Assembly (NCBI GenBank): GCA_038249195.1
Contig: JBBRWM010000005.1
Span: forward strand, 204,472 to 268,471
DNA length: 64,000 nucleotides
Direction of reading: 5' to 3'
Source of the DNA: JAOUEA01 sp038249195
Lineage (GTDB): Bacteria; Actinomycetota; UBA4738; HRBIN12
The notes beneath the pieces are model-generated. The model saw only the letters and a list, made by a program, of their open reading frames with translations. It was not told the DNA's origin and did not search any database. Below are positions 26,346-34,328 of this stretch, in pieces. Position numbers and translations under genes: made by a program. Position 1 is the stretch's first letter, and each line of letters opens with the position of its first letter.

Positions 26346-27211
26346 TCGCCCAAGGGTACCTCTCTCGCCACTTCCAAGGGCGAAGCGGGATGGCGGATCC
26401 AGCCTTGCTCGATGTCGCGCAGGACTACGCGCTGAAGTTCCTCCACGACGAAGGCCTTTTCGACCGTGGAGTGGTGCTCAAAGGCGGAACGTCGCTGCGC
26501 AAGCTCCGGGTCGGCAACGCCGGGCGTTTCTCAACTGATCTGGACTTTGCGGTGCCTGACGTCGGAACCGCCGAACTGCTGCTCGACAGCATCGACGGCG
26601 CCGAGTTGTTCGACGTCCGGTTCTCCTTGTCCGACAGGGAAGCGCTCCGAGCGAAGCTCCTCGTAGAGACACCACTTGGCCGACCGCAGATCCCGGCGAG
26701 GATCGAGATCTCACTTCGGCCTCTATGGTTGGCGACTGCGCTCATGATCCCGGTTGCCCTCCCGGTCCATGCCGGCTATGAGTTCACCCTGCCGCCCATA
26801 CCAGCTCCGGCCCTGGAAGAGTCCCTCTCGGAGAAGCTTGCGGCATGGCGGCGCCGGCGGAAGATCCGAGATCTGTACGATCTTGACCTCTTCGGCCGTG
26901 GAGGCCTTGACCAGGCGCTCATCCGTTGCCTTCTCGTGCTCAAGGTCTGGCACGACGTCGTGGACGACGGCCTCGGGGTGGGCCCCTTTGATCCCGCCGA
27001 GATCGTCGCGGACATCGACGTCCGCGGGCTCCCTTCCGAGGACATCGGACTCCTCACTCAGCCCGTGGATCCCGTTGCATGGCTCGCTCGAGTTCGAGCG
27101 AGGTACGGTTTCCTCACCCAACTCGACGACGCCGAAGAGCGCGTAGCCAGGTGCAGCCCCGCCGACCGATACGAGGTATCACAGCTGATTGCGGCACTCA
27201 TGTCTCGATAG
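26342..27211 (+). CDS. AbiEii/AbiGii family nucleotidyltransferase toxin
   Basis: A 289-aa toxin of the DUF1814 nucleotidyltransferase family. The conserved N-terminal motif is VVLKGGTSLRKLR, followed by the metal-binding Asp pair in FSTDLDFAVPD and a later Lys/Arg-rich LAAWRRRRKIRDLYDLDLF, where the conserved Lys and Asp match AbiEii motifs III and IV. Characterised relatives (AbiEii of Streptococcus, MenT of Mycobacterium) modify tRNA or nucleotides and act in abortive phage infection. It is translated in a four-base overlap with the antitoxin. The system appears intact. Confidence 0.87.
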   Translation: MIAQGYLSRHFQGRSGMADPALLDVAQDYALKFLHDEGLFDRGVVLKGGTSLRKLRVGNAGRFSTDLDFAVPDVGTAELLLDSIDGAELFDVRFSLSDREALRAKLLVETPLGRPQIPARIEISLRPLWLATALMIPVALPVHAGYEFTLPPIPAPALEESLSEKLAAWRRRRKIRDLYDLDLFGRGGLDQALIRCLLVLKVWHDVVDDGLGVGPFDPAEIVADIDVRGLPSEDIGLLTQPVDPVAWLARVRARYGFLTQLDDAEERVARCSPADRYEVSQLIAALMSR

Positions 27212-27262
27212 CCAGACTCAGCCGGGGATGTTCGAGGGTGCGGAAGCGGACGGCCCGTTGGT

Positions 27263-27733
27263 CTACGCCATCTCCGAGATGCACGCTTGGAGGGCACCCA
27301 CATCTCGATCCAGTCGCTCACCCGGCATCGCCGGCGGTTCCGGGTCCGGGAAGGGGAACGGCCAGCCTGGCTTCGGGTCGTCCTCATAGCGGGGAACGAT
27401 GTGCGTGTGGAGGTGGGGGACACTGTTGCCCAACAGGTTGTAGTTCATCTTCACCGGCCGCATCGTCCTCTCGATCGCGGCGCCGACGAGCCGCAACTCC
27501 CGCCAGTACGCAACCGCCTCCGCTTCGGTCAGCTCGGTTGGTTCCGCGACATGCCTTCCTCGCCAGATCGCGACCGTCAGACCCCGCTGGATGTCTGTTC
27601 GCCGGAGGTAGGCGTCCACGACTTCGCCGGCGAAGAACCGGACGCCGTCTCGGGTCTGATCAGGGCGTCCTTCCGCGCAGGCGGGACACCCGATGCCGGC
27701 CTTCCACTCGAAGAACACGGGGGACCATCCCAT
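27263..27733 (-). CDS. HIT family protein
   Basis: A 156-aa histidine-triad nucleotide hydrolase or transferase. The triad is HLHTHIVPR near residue 111 (HxHxH). A CPAC motif near residue 14 (GCPACAEGRP) may bind zinc together with downstream residues. The C-terminus is Pro-rich. The substrate is probably a nucleoside phosphoramidate or dinucleoside polyphosphate, inferred from the family. The ATG at 27733 has no strong ribosome-binding site. It converges on the AbiEii gene with about 50 bases between. Confidence 0.85.
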   Translation of the reverse strand: MGWSPVFFEWKAGIGCPACAEGRPDQTRDGVRFFAGEVVDAYLRRTDIQRGLTVAIWRGRHVAEPTELTEAEAVAYWRELRLVGAAIERTMRPVKMNYNLLGNSVPHLHTHIVPRYEDDPKPGWPFPFPDPEPPAMPGERLDRDVGALQACISEMA

Positions 27734-27792
27734 GACGTCAGAGCCTATCCACCGGATGCCGATGCTCGCGTGCGTCGGGCTAAGCTCGCGAC

Positions 27793-28398
27793 ATGAGCGA
27801 GACGCCGGAGCAGTTCTACGCACGTGTCGTGGGTTCCATCCGCAGGCCCGATCTGGAGGGGTGGGACACGTGGCCCTTCCAGGGCGAGATGTACCCCCGG
27901 GATCTCGACCCCCCCGCTGCGGCGGATGTTTCGCGGGACGGTCGAGGTGGCGTCGACTGCAACGGTTGCGAGACGCCGGATGAGCAGTTCCTGTGGACGA
28001 ACGCGAGCTGGCGCGTGCGCCCGCCAACCGAGCCGGCCGGCCTCCCGCTGGTCCTCTTCCTTGAGCCCCGCCTGCACGTCGGAGAGCCCGGAGATCTGCC
28101 GGATGACCTGGCTGGCGAGTTCGGTATGATGGTCGCGCGCATCGACCGCGCGATGCGCTCCATCGACGGCATCGAGCGCGTGCACGTCTGCCGATGGGGA
28201 GAGGGGTCCGAGCACCTGCACTGGTGGTTCCTCGCGCGTCCAACTCGGATGCTGCAACTCGCCAGCAGCTTCGCCGAGATCTGGGACGATATGCTGCCAC
28301 CGACGCCCCAGCCTTTCTGGGACGCGAACCTGTCGTGTGTCAAGGCTTCTCTCGACGCGGGAGGGGAGCCAAGTGGGCCTCGCCGGATCCCGCCTTGA
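27793..28398 (+). CDS. HIT-like domain protein
   Basis: A 201-aa protein that resembles the HIT/GalT superfamily. CNGCETPDEQFLWTNASWRV has a Cys pair and the usual Trp-rich strand, PPTEPAGLPLVLFLEPRLH follows, and the probable active-site strand is SEHLHWWFLARP, where the triad would be HxHxx with the third His replaced. Because of the changed triad the enzyme activity is uncertain. It is divergent from the canonical HIT gene at 27263, with 59 bases between the starts. Confidence 0.6.
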   Translation: MSETPEQFYARVVGSIRRPDLEGWDTWPFQGEMYPRDLDPPAAADVSRDGRGGVDCNGCETPDEQFLWTNASWRVRPPTEPAGLPLVLFLEPRLHVGEPGDLPDDLAGEFGMMVARIDRAMRSIDGIERVHVCRWGEGSEHLHWWFLARPTRMLQLASSFAEIWDDMLPPTPQPFWDANLSCVKASLDAGGEPSGPRRIPP

Positions 28399-28483
28399 TC
28401 GGGCGAACGAGAGTCCGCCGGCCCTCCGGCGACAAAGGGGCGGCGCCGCATCTCGCTATCGCTCGGTGCCCTATCATCGTCCG

Positions 28484-29221
28484 ATGTCAGAGCAGCCACG
28501 CATGGATCCGGTCCGGGGCGCCGCCGCGCTTGTCGATGACCGTTTCAGCGATGCTCGCGCCGCGATCCTCGCGGGGAGCGTCGTTACCGGGCACGCCACG
28601 GCCGCATCTGACCTCGATATCGTGGTCATCGGCGATGATGGGAGCGCGCCCTGCCGGATTTGCCTCGTGTATCAGGGCTGGCCGGCTGAGGCCTTCATCC
28701 ACACCGAGGACACGATCCACGGGTTCTGGGCGCTCAAGGATGAGCTGGTGCGGCCGGCGCTGGCCCTGATGTGCGCGCGGGGCGAGATCCTGCGGGACCG
28801 CGATGGCAGCGGGGCGCGGATCCAGTCCGAGGCTCGCGAGCATCTCGATGCCGGACCACCGGCGCTCTCGGCTGCCGACCGCGACGGCCTCCGCTACTCG
28901 CTTACCGACTGCCTGGATGACTTCCTGGCGGGTCCGCGACACGAGGAGCTGCCGTTCATCGTAAGCACCCTCACGGAGTGTCTCTGCGAGGTTGCTATGG
29001 AGAACCGACGAGCGTTCCGGGGGAGCGGCAAGTGGATCTACCGCATGGCCCACGAGGCCGACCCGGCCTTCGCAGCCGAGCTGTCGGCCGCGCTGGAGGC
29101 GATCGGCGCCGGCGATCATGACCTTCTTGCAGACCTAGCCCGGGCCGAACTCGATGCAGCCGGCGGTCCGCTGTTCGACGGCTACCGGGCCGACGGCCGT
29201 CCCATCCTGGCGAGCGGGTAG
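28484..29221 (+). CDS. Nucleotidyltransferase domain protein
   Basis: A 245-aa protein with an N-terminal Pol-beta-type nucleotidyltransferase domain. The signature is AILAGSVVTGHATAASDLDI (GSxxxGxAxxxSDLD), with the second metal Asp pair in the same motif and a following strand ending AFIHTEDT. The C-terminal two thirds are helical (LTDCLDDFLAGPRHEEL) and may be a substrate-binding helical bundle like that of kanamycin nucleotidyltransferase-type proteins. The substrate is unknown. Confidence 0.8.
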   Translation: MSEQPRMDPVRGAAALVDDRFSDARAAILAGSVVTGHATAASDLDIVVIGDDGSAPCRICLVYQGWPAEAFIHTEDTIHGFWALKDELVRPALALMCARGEILRDRDGSGARIQSEAREHLDAGPPALSAADRDGLRYSLTDCLDDFLAGPRHEELPFIVSTLTECLCEVAMENRRAFRGSGKWIYRMAHEADPAFAAELSAALEAIGAGDHDLLADLARAELDAAGGPLFDGYRADGRPILASG

Positions 29222-29248
29222 CCGAACGGCGATCGGGACCGTGGACAC

Positions 29249-29484
29249 GGCTCGTCCCCGGTCGACGCCGAAGATGCGCTCCAGGACACGCTGCTTCGTG
29301 CCTGGCGCGGACTCGCGCGCTACGAAGAGCGAAGCTCGCTTCGCTCCTGGCTGTATCGCATCGCTACCAACGTCTGTCTGCGCGCGATCGAACAACGGTC
29401 CAGGCGGGTGCTCCCGATCGACTACGTGCCCGCGACCGATCCGCATGAGGGCCTGGGCGATCCGGTGATGGAGCCTCAGCGGAT
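29249..29484 (+). pseudogene. Remnant of an ECF sigma factor gene (region 2)
   Basis: Reading the frame that contains 29261 gives DAEDALQDTLLRAWRGLARY and then SSLRSWLYRIATNVCLRAIE, RRVLPIDYVPATDPHEG. This is a near-perfect ECF region 2 and following linker as found in SigG/ECF41-type factors. There is no start codon with region 1, and region 4 is missing: after about 29484 the similarity ends and other sequence follows. This is therefore a fragment truncated at both ends, and it explains most of the 319 bases between the genes on either side. Confidence 0.75.
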
Positions 29485-29540
29485 GCGTGGTAGCGGATCA
29501 CGGCGATCGTGTATCCGCGAGCGTGAATGGCCGACGCGCC

Positions 29541-30479
29541 TCATCGGCGGCCATCGCTCGGAGCAGATGGTTGCGGGGTCCCGGCGCGTCGAGACGGGAG
29601 TAAAGTTCGGCGATCGGCGAGGACCTCCTCCACCGTGCGTTTCGCGAGCGCCACGAACGCCGGGTTGGTCTCTCGGTAGTACGGGATGATCATGACGGCC
29701 TGATGGAGGGCGTAGCCCCACGCACGCAGGTAGGTCTCGTCGTCGACCTCGAGTGCGTCACGGAACACCCGACGCCCGACAGGACCGAAGACGCTCCAAG
29801 CGGCGATCACGTCGGCCGCCGGGTCTCCGACCCCTGCGCCACCGAAGTCGATGATTGCTCGAAGTCGACCGTGTTGAACGAGCAGGTTCGGCCTGAGCAG
29901 GTCGGCGTGTATCCAGGCGGGCTTCCCTCGCCACGCCGGTGCGTCGAGCGCCTGCTCCCAGGCGCTCGTTGCAGCTTCGGTGTCGATGACGCTCCGCGAC
30001 GACCGGATCGCCTCACGCGTGTCGGCATCGAGATCCCCGAGCGGACGTCGACCCGCCCGAGGCGCCCCGGCGACGGGCTCCATGCCTCGCAGATCGATGA
30101 CGAATCGAGCGAGATCGAGGGCGGCGCGCCGTTCATCGTCAACGAGGTCATCCGCATACGGCTCGCCTTCGATCCATCCGTAGACCGCCCAGGAGAAGGG
30201 ATAGCCGTTCGCCGGGCGACCGAGTGCCACGGGCCGGGGAACCTGCAGGGAGACATGCGGGGCGAGCTTCGGAAGCCAGGTCCACTCCGTTTGCAGGTCC
30301 TTCGCCCATGACGCGACGCGGGGCAGTCGCGCGCAGAGATGATCGCCGAGTCGGTAGATGGCATTCACCGTTCCGGTCGATCGAACCTCGCTGATCGCCA
30401 GGTCGCGCATCTGCGGGAGCTGTGCGCTCACGAGGCGAGCCACGAGATCGACGTCGATGTCGACCTCGTCCGGATGCAT
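29541..30479 (-). CDS. Aminoglycoside phosphotransferase family protein
   Basis: An APH/choline-kinase-like protein of 312 aa. The catalytic loop is WIHADLLRPNLLV (HxDxxxxN) near residue 195 and the metal-binding Asp is in IIDFGGAGVGDP. The N-lobe contains STGTVNAIYRLGDHLCARLP, with the nucleotide-binding turn. Members phosphorylate antibiotics, sugars or amino-alcohols, and the substrate here is not known. The ATG at 30479 has GGAGGG ten bases upstream; an in-frame GTG at 30530 would add 17 residues. Resistance should not be assumed from this family alone. Confidence 0.85.
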   Translation of the reverse strand: MHPDEVDIDVDLVARLVSAQLPQMRDLAISEVRSTGTVNAIYRLGDHLCARLPRVASWAKDLQTEWTWLPKLAPHVSLQVPRPVALGRPANGYPFSWAVYGWIEGEPYADDLVDDERRAALDLARFVIDLRGMEPVAGAPRAGRRPLGDLDADTREAIRSSRSVIDTEAATSAWEQALDAPAWRGKPAWIHADLLRPNLLVQHGRLRAIIDFGGAGVGDPAADVIAAWSVFGPVGRRVFRDALEVDDETYLRAWGYALHQAVMIIPYYRETNPAFVALAKRTVEEVLADRRTLLPSRRAGTPQPSAPSDGRR

Positions 30480-30569
30480 CTTGGCGACACCCTCCGGCTC
30501 GTCTCCGCACGGCTTCTCTCGCACATCCACATCATCGCCGAGTGAACGTTGCAGCGACGACCGAGCGGA

Positions 30570-32486
30570 TCACACCGGGCAGTTCCACGAGGAAGGCTGG
30601 CGCGGAGGATCGGATGACTCGCGGACGGTGTGCGAGGGCGAAGAACGGCCGCGGCCGAGCGCCCTCAGCGCGTTGAGGATCGAGGTCACGTCGATGGCTT
30701 CCTGGACGAGGGCCCCGCCCACCGGGCCGATCACGCCCACGGCGCCCAGGGTCATGAAGCCGAACGCGAGTCCCATGCCGAGCAGGGCACTCTGCGCCGC
30801 GATCGAGCGCGAGCGACGTCCGATGGCAACGGCGTCGACGAGCCGATCGAGCCGATCGACGGCGAAGACGACGTCGGCCGCCTCCGTCGAGGCCGTGGCG
30901 CCGCGTGCACCCATCGCGACGCCCACGTCCGCCATCGACAGCGCCGGTGCGTCGTTGATGCCGTCTCCGACCATGATGGTGATGTGGCCGGCTCGACGCT
31001 CCGAGGCCACGGCCTCGACCTTCTGGGCCGGGGAGCAAGCGGACAACACATCGTCGAGGCCGATGGGCCCGGCGATCGTGGTGGCGACCTCGGGCCGGTC
31101 TCCCGTGACCATGATCGTTCGTTCGATGCCCAGCCTCCTCAGCGACGCGACCACATCGGCAGCCTCTTGCCGCGGGGGGTCGTCGAGCACCACGGCCCCG
31201 GCGACCACGTCGTCGACGCCCACGAGGGCGAAGGAGGAGCCGGCCAGTGTGGCGCGCCGGAGCGCCTCTGCCGCGGCCGAGGGGCAGGCACGGCCCGCCG
31301 CCACGAAGCTCGCGCTCCCGACCGTCACCTCCCTGCCGTCGACGCGCCCGCGGATCCCGACGCCGTGCGTCTCGGTCACTGCCTCGGGCACGGACAGCGC
31401 GAGGCCGCGCTCCCGCGCGCCCCGGACGATGGCCTCCGCCACAACGTGCGGCGAGGCCTGATCCAACGAGGCCGCGAGGCGGAGCACCGCGCGTTCGTCG
31501 AGACCGCCGAACGACTCGACCCGGGCCACCGCGGGGGCGCCGGTCGTCAGCGTGCCGGTCTTGTCGAACAGCACCACGCTCGCGCGGCCGAGCGCCTCGA
31601 GGGCCCCGCCTCCCTTCACGATGATGCCGAGGCGGGCTGCCCGCGAGATTCCGGCCACGATCGCCACGGGGACCGCGAGGATCAGGGGGCAGGGGGTCGC
31701 GACCAAGAGCACCGAGAGCGCACGCACCGGATCGCCGGTGGCGATCCATGCGGTCGCGGCCATCGCGAGCGCCACCGGCACGAAGATGTCCGCGTACCGA
31801 TCGGCCAGGCGTGTCGCCGGCGCCTTCGACGTCTCCGCCTCACGCACCAGACGGATGATCCCGGCGTAGGTGCTGGCCTCGGCCGTGGCGGAGGCTCGCA
31901 GGTCGAACCCCGTCCCGGCGTTCACGACTCCCGAACGCACGGGCTCACCCGCTCGCCGGTCCAGCAAGCGAGATTCGCCGGTGAGAGCCGATTCGTCCAG
32001 GACGGCGGGACCAAGGGCCACCCCGTCGACGGGCACCACCTCGCCGCTCTTGATCAGGAGGACATCGCCGGGGCGCACGCGCTCGATGGGCCATCCGACG
32101 AGCCGTCCGTCCTCGTAGCGCGTGACCGACCGGGGGGCGCGCTCGACCAGCGCGGACAGGTCCCGTCGAGCTCGGCGGTTCGCGAAGGCTTCGAGCGCCC
32201 TTCCGCTCGAGAGCATGAGGGTGATGATGGCCCCGGCGAGGTATTCGCCGAGGGCGAGCGATCCGGCGATCGCGAGGACGGCCACCACGTCAACGCCGGC
32301 CTCCCGCTTCCGCAGGCTCGCGACGACGCCGATCAGGAGCGGCACGAGGGCGACGGCCGTGATGAAGCCCCATGCGATCTCGGCCATCCCGTGGGCGCCC
32401 GCGAGCCAGAGGATCGCCCCGGCGGCCACGACGGACGCAGACGTCACGAACCAGAGCCCGCTCACGTTCCTCGCCGAGTCGTTCAT
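30570..32486 (-). CDS. Heavy-metal-translocating P1B-type ATPase
   Basis: A 638-aa cation pump in the cell membrane. It has the phosphorylation site VVLFDKTGTLTTGAP, the actuator-domain TGES (ALTGESRLL), the hinge VGDGINDAPALSMADVG, and the membrane metal site LVATPCPLILAVP. It carries TPCPL rather than the CPC or CPH of copper and zinc pumps, and the nucleotide-domain motif is SPHVVAEAI instead of the usual HP, so the metal cannot be named. No N-terminal metal-binding domain is present. The ATG at 32486 has GGGAGG at ideal spacing. There is no metal-responsive regulator next to it. Confidence 0.9.
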   Translation of the reverse strand: MNDSARNVSGLWFVTSASVVAAGAILWLAGAHGMAEIAWGFITAVALVPLLIGVVASLRKREAGVDVVAVLAIAGSLALGEYLAGAIITLMLSSGRALEAFANRRARRDLSALVERAPRSVTRYEDGRLVGWPIERVRPGDVLLIKSGEVVPVDGVALGPAVLDESALTGESRLLDRRAGEPVRSGVVNAGTGFDLRASATAEASTYAGIIRLVREAETSKAPATRLADRYADIFVPVALAMAATAWIATGDPVRALSVLLVATPCPLILAVPVAIVAGISRAARLGIIVKGGGALEALGRASVVLFDKTGTLTTGAPAVARVESFGGLDERAVLRLAASLDQASPHVVAEAIVRGARERGLALSVPEAVTETHGVGIRGRVDGREVTVGSASFVAAGRACPSAAAEALRRATLAGSSFALVGVDDVVAGAVVLDDPPRQEAADVVASLRRLGIERTIMVTGDRPEVATTIAGPIGLDDVLSACSPAQKVEAVASERRAGHITIMVGDGINDAPALSMADVGVAMGARGATASTEAADVVFAVDRLDRLVDAVAIGRRSRSIAAQSALLGMGLAFGFMTLGAVGVIGPVGGALVQEAIDVTSILNALRALGRGRSSPSHTVRESSDPPRQPSSWNCPV

Positions 32487-32559
32487 CGATCGCCTCCCGG
32501 GGCCGATCCCCTCCCAACGCGACCGTAGCCCCCGCACCAGCCGGTTCGGTCGCCGTTGG

Positions 32560-32750
32560 GCCCGCTCCGGCGGGGACTCCTGGCCGTTCGCTCGCCTGGT
32601 TCAACCACCACGGCCAGGCGATCTGGCGGGAGCCGCGCGGGGTGGCCGCCGGCGACGACGTGCCGCAGCTGTCGATCCATCGCGGCGCCCTTCGCTCGTG
32701 TTGTTGGACGCCGTTCGGGAGCGACTGGGAGACGACGCCGAGATGACCGC
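32560..32750 (+). pseudogene. Remnant of an FAD-dependent monooxygenase
   Basis: One frame reads AWFNHHGQAIWREPRGVAAG followed by DVPQLSIHRGALRS. It then passes with a one-base shift (near 32700) into a second frame reading LVLLDAVRERLGDDAEMTAE. This order (a Gly-Gln-x-IWREPRG strand, then SIHRGxLxxxLLDAVRERLG) is the middle of the N-terminal half of PHBH-type flavoprotein monooxygenases. The FAD-binding GxGxxG start, the rest of the protein and both ends are missing. It is a short, decayed fragment. Confidence 0.6.
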
Positions 32751-32808
32751 CGAGGGCGACCTCCTCCTCAGGGCCGCCGAGATCCACTCCACAGTGCGAC
32801 AGGGGGAC

Positions 32809-32979
32809 TCAGCGACCGGCCGCCCTCCGGAACTCGCGCACCATGAGGTCCCGCCAGACGCCACCGGCCACGTACGGATCGTCGGTGACCCACGCGTCGA
32901 GCTCCTCGCGGTCGGTGAAGTCCACCACCATCACTCCACCGGCCCACGGCTCGCGCCGCGGATGCCACTGGCTGGACGG
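32809..32979 (-). pseudogene. C-terminal remnant of a YciI-like (YCII domain) protein
   Basis: On the minus strand the frame ending at 32809 encodes MVVDFTDREELDAWVTDDPY followed by VAGGVWRDLMVREF. This is the last half of the YCII fold, with the strand-helix DDPYVxAG element well preserved. Upstream, the frame is closed by a TAG before the N-terminal half with its catalytic-type His/Asp can appear. Only about 40 of the usual 90-100 residues remain. It overlaps no other coding sequence. Confidence 0.6.
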
Positions 32980-33008
32980 TGGCCGGCGCCGTGACTACCG
33001 TGCCCCGG

Positions 33009-34214
33009 ATGACGCTAGGCGATCTGACGATGGGTGGGCGGGCAAGGGCTGGGATCATCGCGATAGCCGTCGGGCTCGCCGCGTGCCAGGCCGAGCAGCC
33101 GGCACCGCCGGACCAAGGATCGGCAAGTGGGGCGACGCCGGCCCCGACGATCCCGCCTCCCGGTGGGCCTGCCGTCGAGACCGTGACCCCCATCGCCACG
33201 ATGGCGCAGCCGCGGGCCGTCCAGACCGCGACGCGACTCCCTGGCGGCTCGGTTCTCGTGGTGGGCGGTTGCACGGACCCGGGGTGCGAGCTGGGCAGTG
33301 GGGACAGGCGGCAGAGATCTTCGATCCATCCACGGGCAGCTTCCTGCGCTCGGGCAGGCTGCGGCTCGGCTTCCGGGACGACCACACGGCCACGCTGTTG
33401 AAGGGCGGCCGGGTCCTGATCGCCGGTGGATGGGGCTCCTTGGACGTGCTGAGCACCACGGAGTTGTTCGACCCCGCGTCCGGCTCCTTCTCCGTTGGTC
33501 CGCCGATGCGATCGCCGCGCGCGGGCTTCACGGCCGTGCGACTGCGCGACGGTCGGGTGCTCCTGGCCGGTGGGTTCCTGGACAACGAACCCACCACGGC
33601 GGCGGCGGATCTGTACGACCCCGGCGCCGACGCCATCGGGCGGACAGGATCCATGGGGCGGCCCCGGGGCGCCTACGTGGCGGCCCTGATGCCCGACGGG
33701 GCGGGTCCTGATTGCGGGGGGCATCGACGACGGGCGGGTCCTGGCATCGGCCGAGATCTACGATCCGGTGAGCGGGACGTTCGCCTCGACCGGTCCCATG
33801 AGCCGACCCAGGTACAAGGCCGGGGCCATCGCCCTCGCCGATGGGACCGTCATGGTCGTCGGCGGATCGGCCGACATCGAGGGCAGCCGCCGCTACGCAA
33901 GCACGGAGGTCTACGATCCCGTCTCGGGAACGTTCGCGCCAGGGCCGGCGATGGCCCACCCCCGCTACAAGATCGGCTCGTCGCTGGTCCCGCTTCCGCA
34001 TGGGGACGTGCTCGTGGCGGGAGGGGCGGCCCAGGTCGAGCGATACGACGCCGGCGCGGGACGGTTCGTACCCGTGGAGGGGAGCCTCGACGGAGCTCGG
34101 CTCTTCCTGACGGCGACGGGTCTCGGGCGCCGGGACGCGCTGCTGCTCGGCGGCTACGACGACCAGATCGTGCCCACGAGCCAGGCGTGGGAGTACCGCT
34201 CGCCTGCTCGATGA
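33009..34214 (+). pseudogene. Kelch-repeat lipoprotein with two frameshifts
   Basis: The start (ATG 33009 or 33030) gives a lipoprotein signal ending in the lipobox VGLAAC. Kelch-type blades follow in three frames: GGSVLVVGGCTD in the first, GGRVLIAGGWGSLDVLSTTE with LFDPASGSF in the second (from about 33300), and GTVMVVGGSADIEGSRR with VYDPVSGTF in the third (from about 33712). The second break is explained by one extra G (gacggggcgggtcc), the first by loss of one base. Repaired, it would be a surface lipoprotein of about 400 aa with five or six blades. Its function is unknown. Confidence 0.8.
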
Positions 34215-34311
34215 CGATCGCCGACGTGCCGGAGTCGACGAGCCGGTCGAGCACGCCGAGCAGGTTGTACGCGTCCGTCCTCGTGGTCTCGCTCACCGTG
34301 CCTTCATCCGC
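34201..34311 (-). pseudogene. Short remnant of a UvrA-like ABC ATPase
   Basis: On the minus strand the frame reads TDAYNLLGVLDRLVDSGTSA followed by IVIEQ. This matches the end of the second nucleotide-binding domain of UvrA-like drug-resistance ATPases (LLxxLxRLVDxGxxVIVIEH), just before the switch region. The final His is changed to Gln, and no other part of such a gene is nearby. It is a fragment of about 37 codons between the kelch pseudogene and the GH15 gene. Confidence 0.45.
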
Positions 34312-34328
34312 ATCGTAATCTGCTCCGC

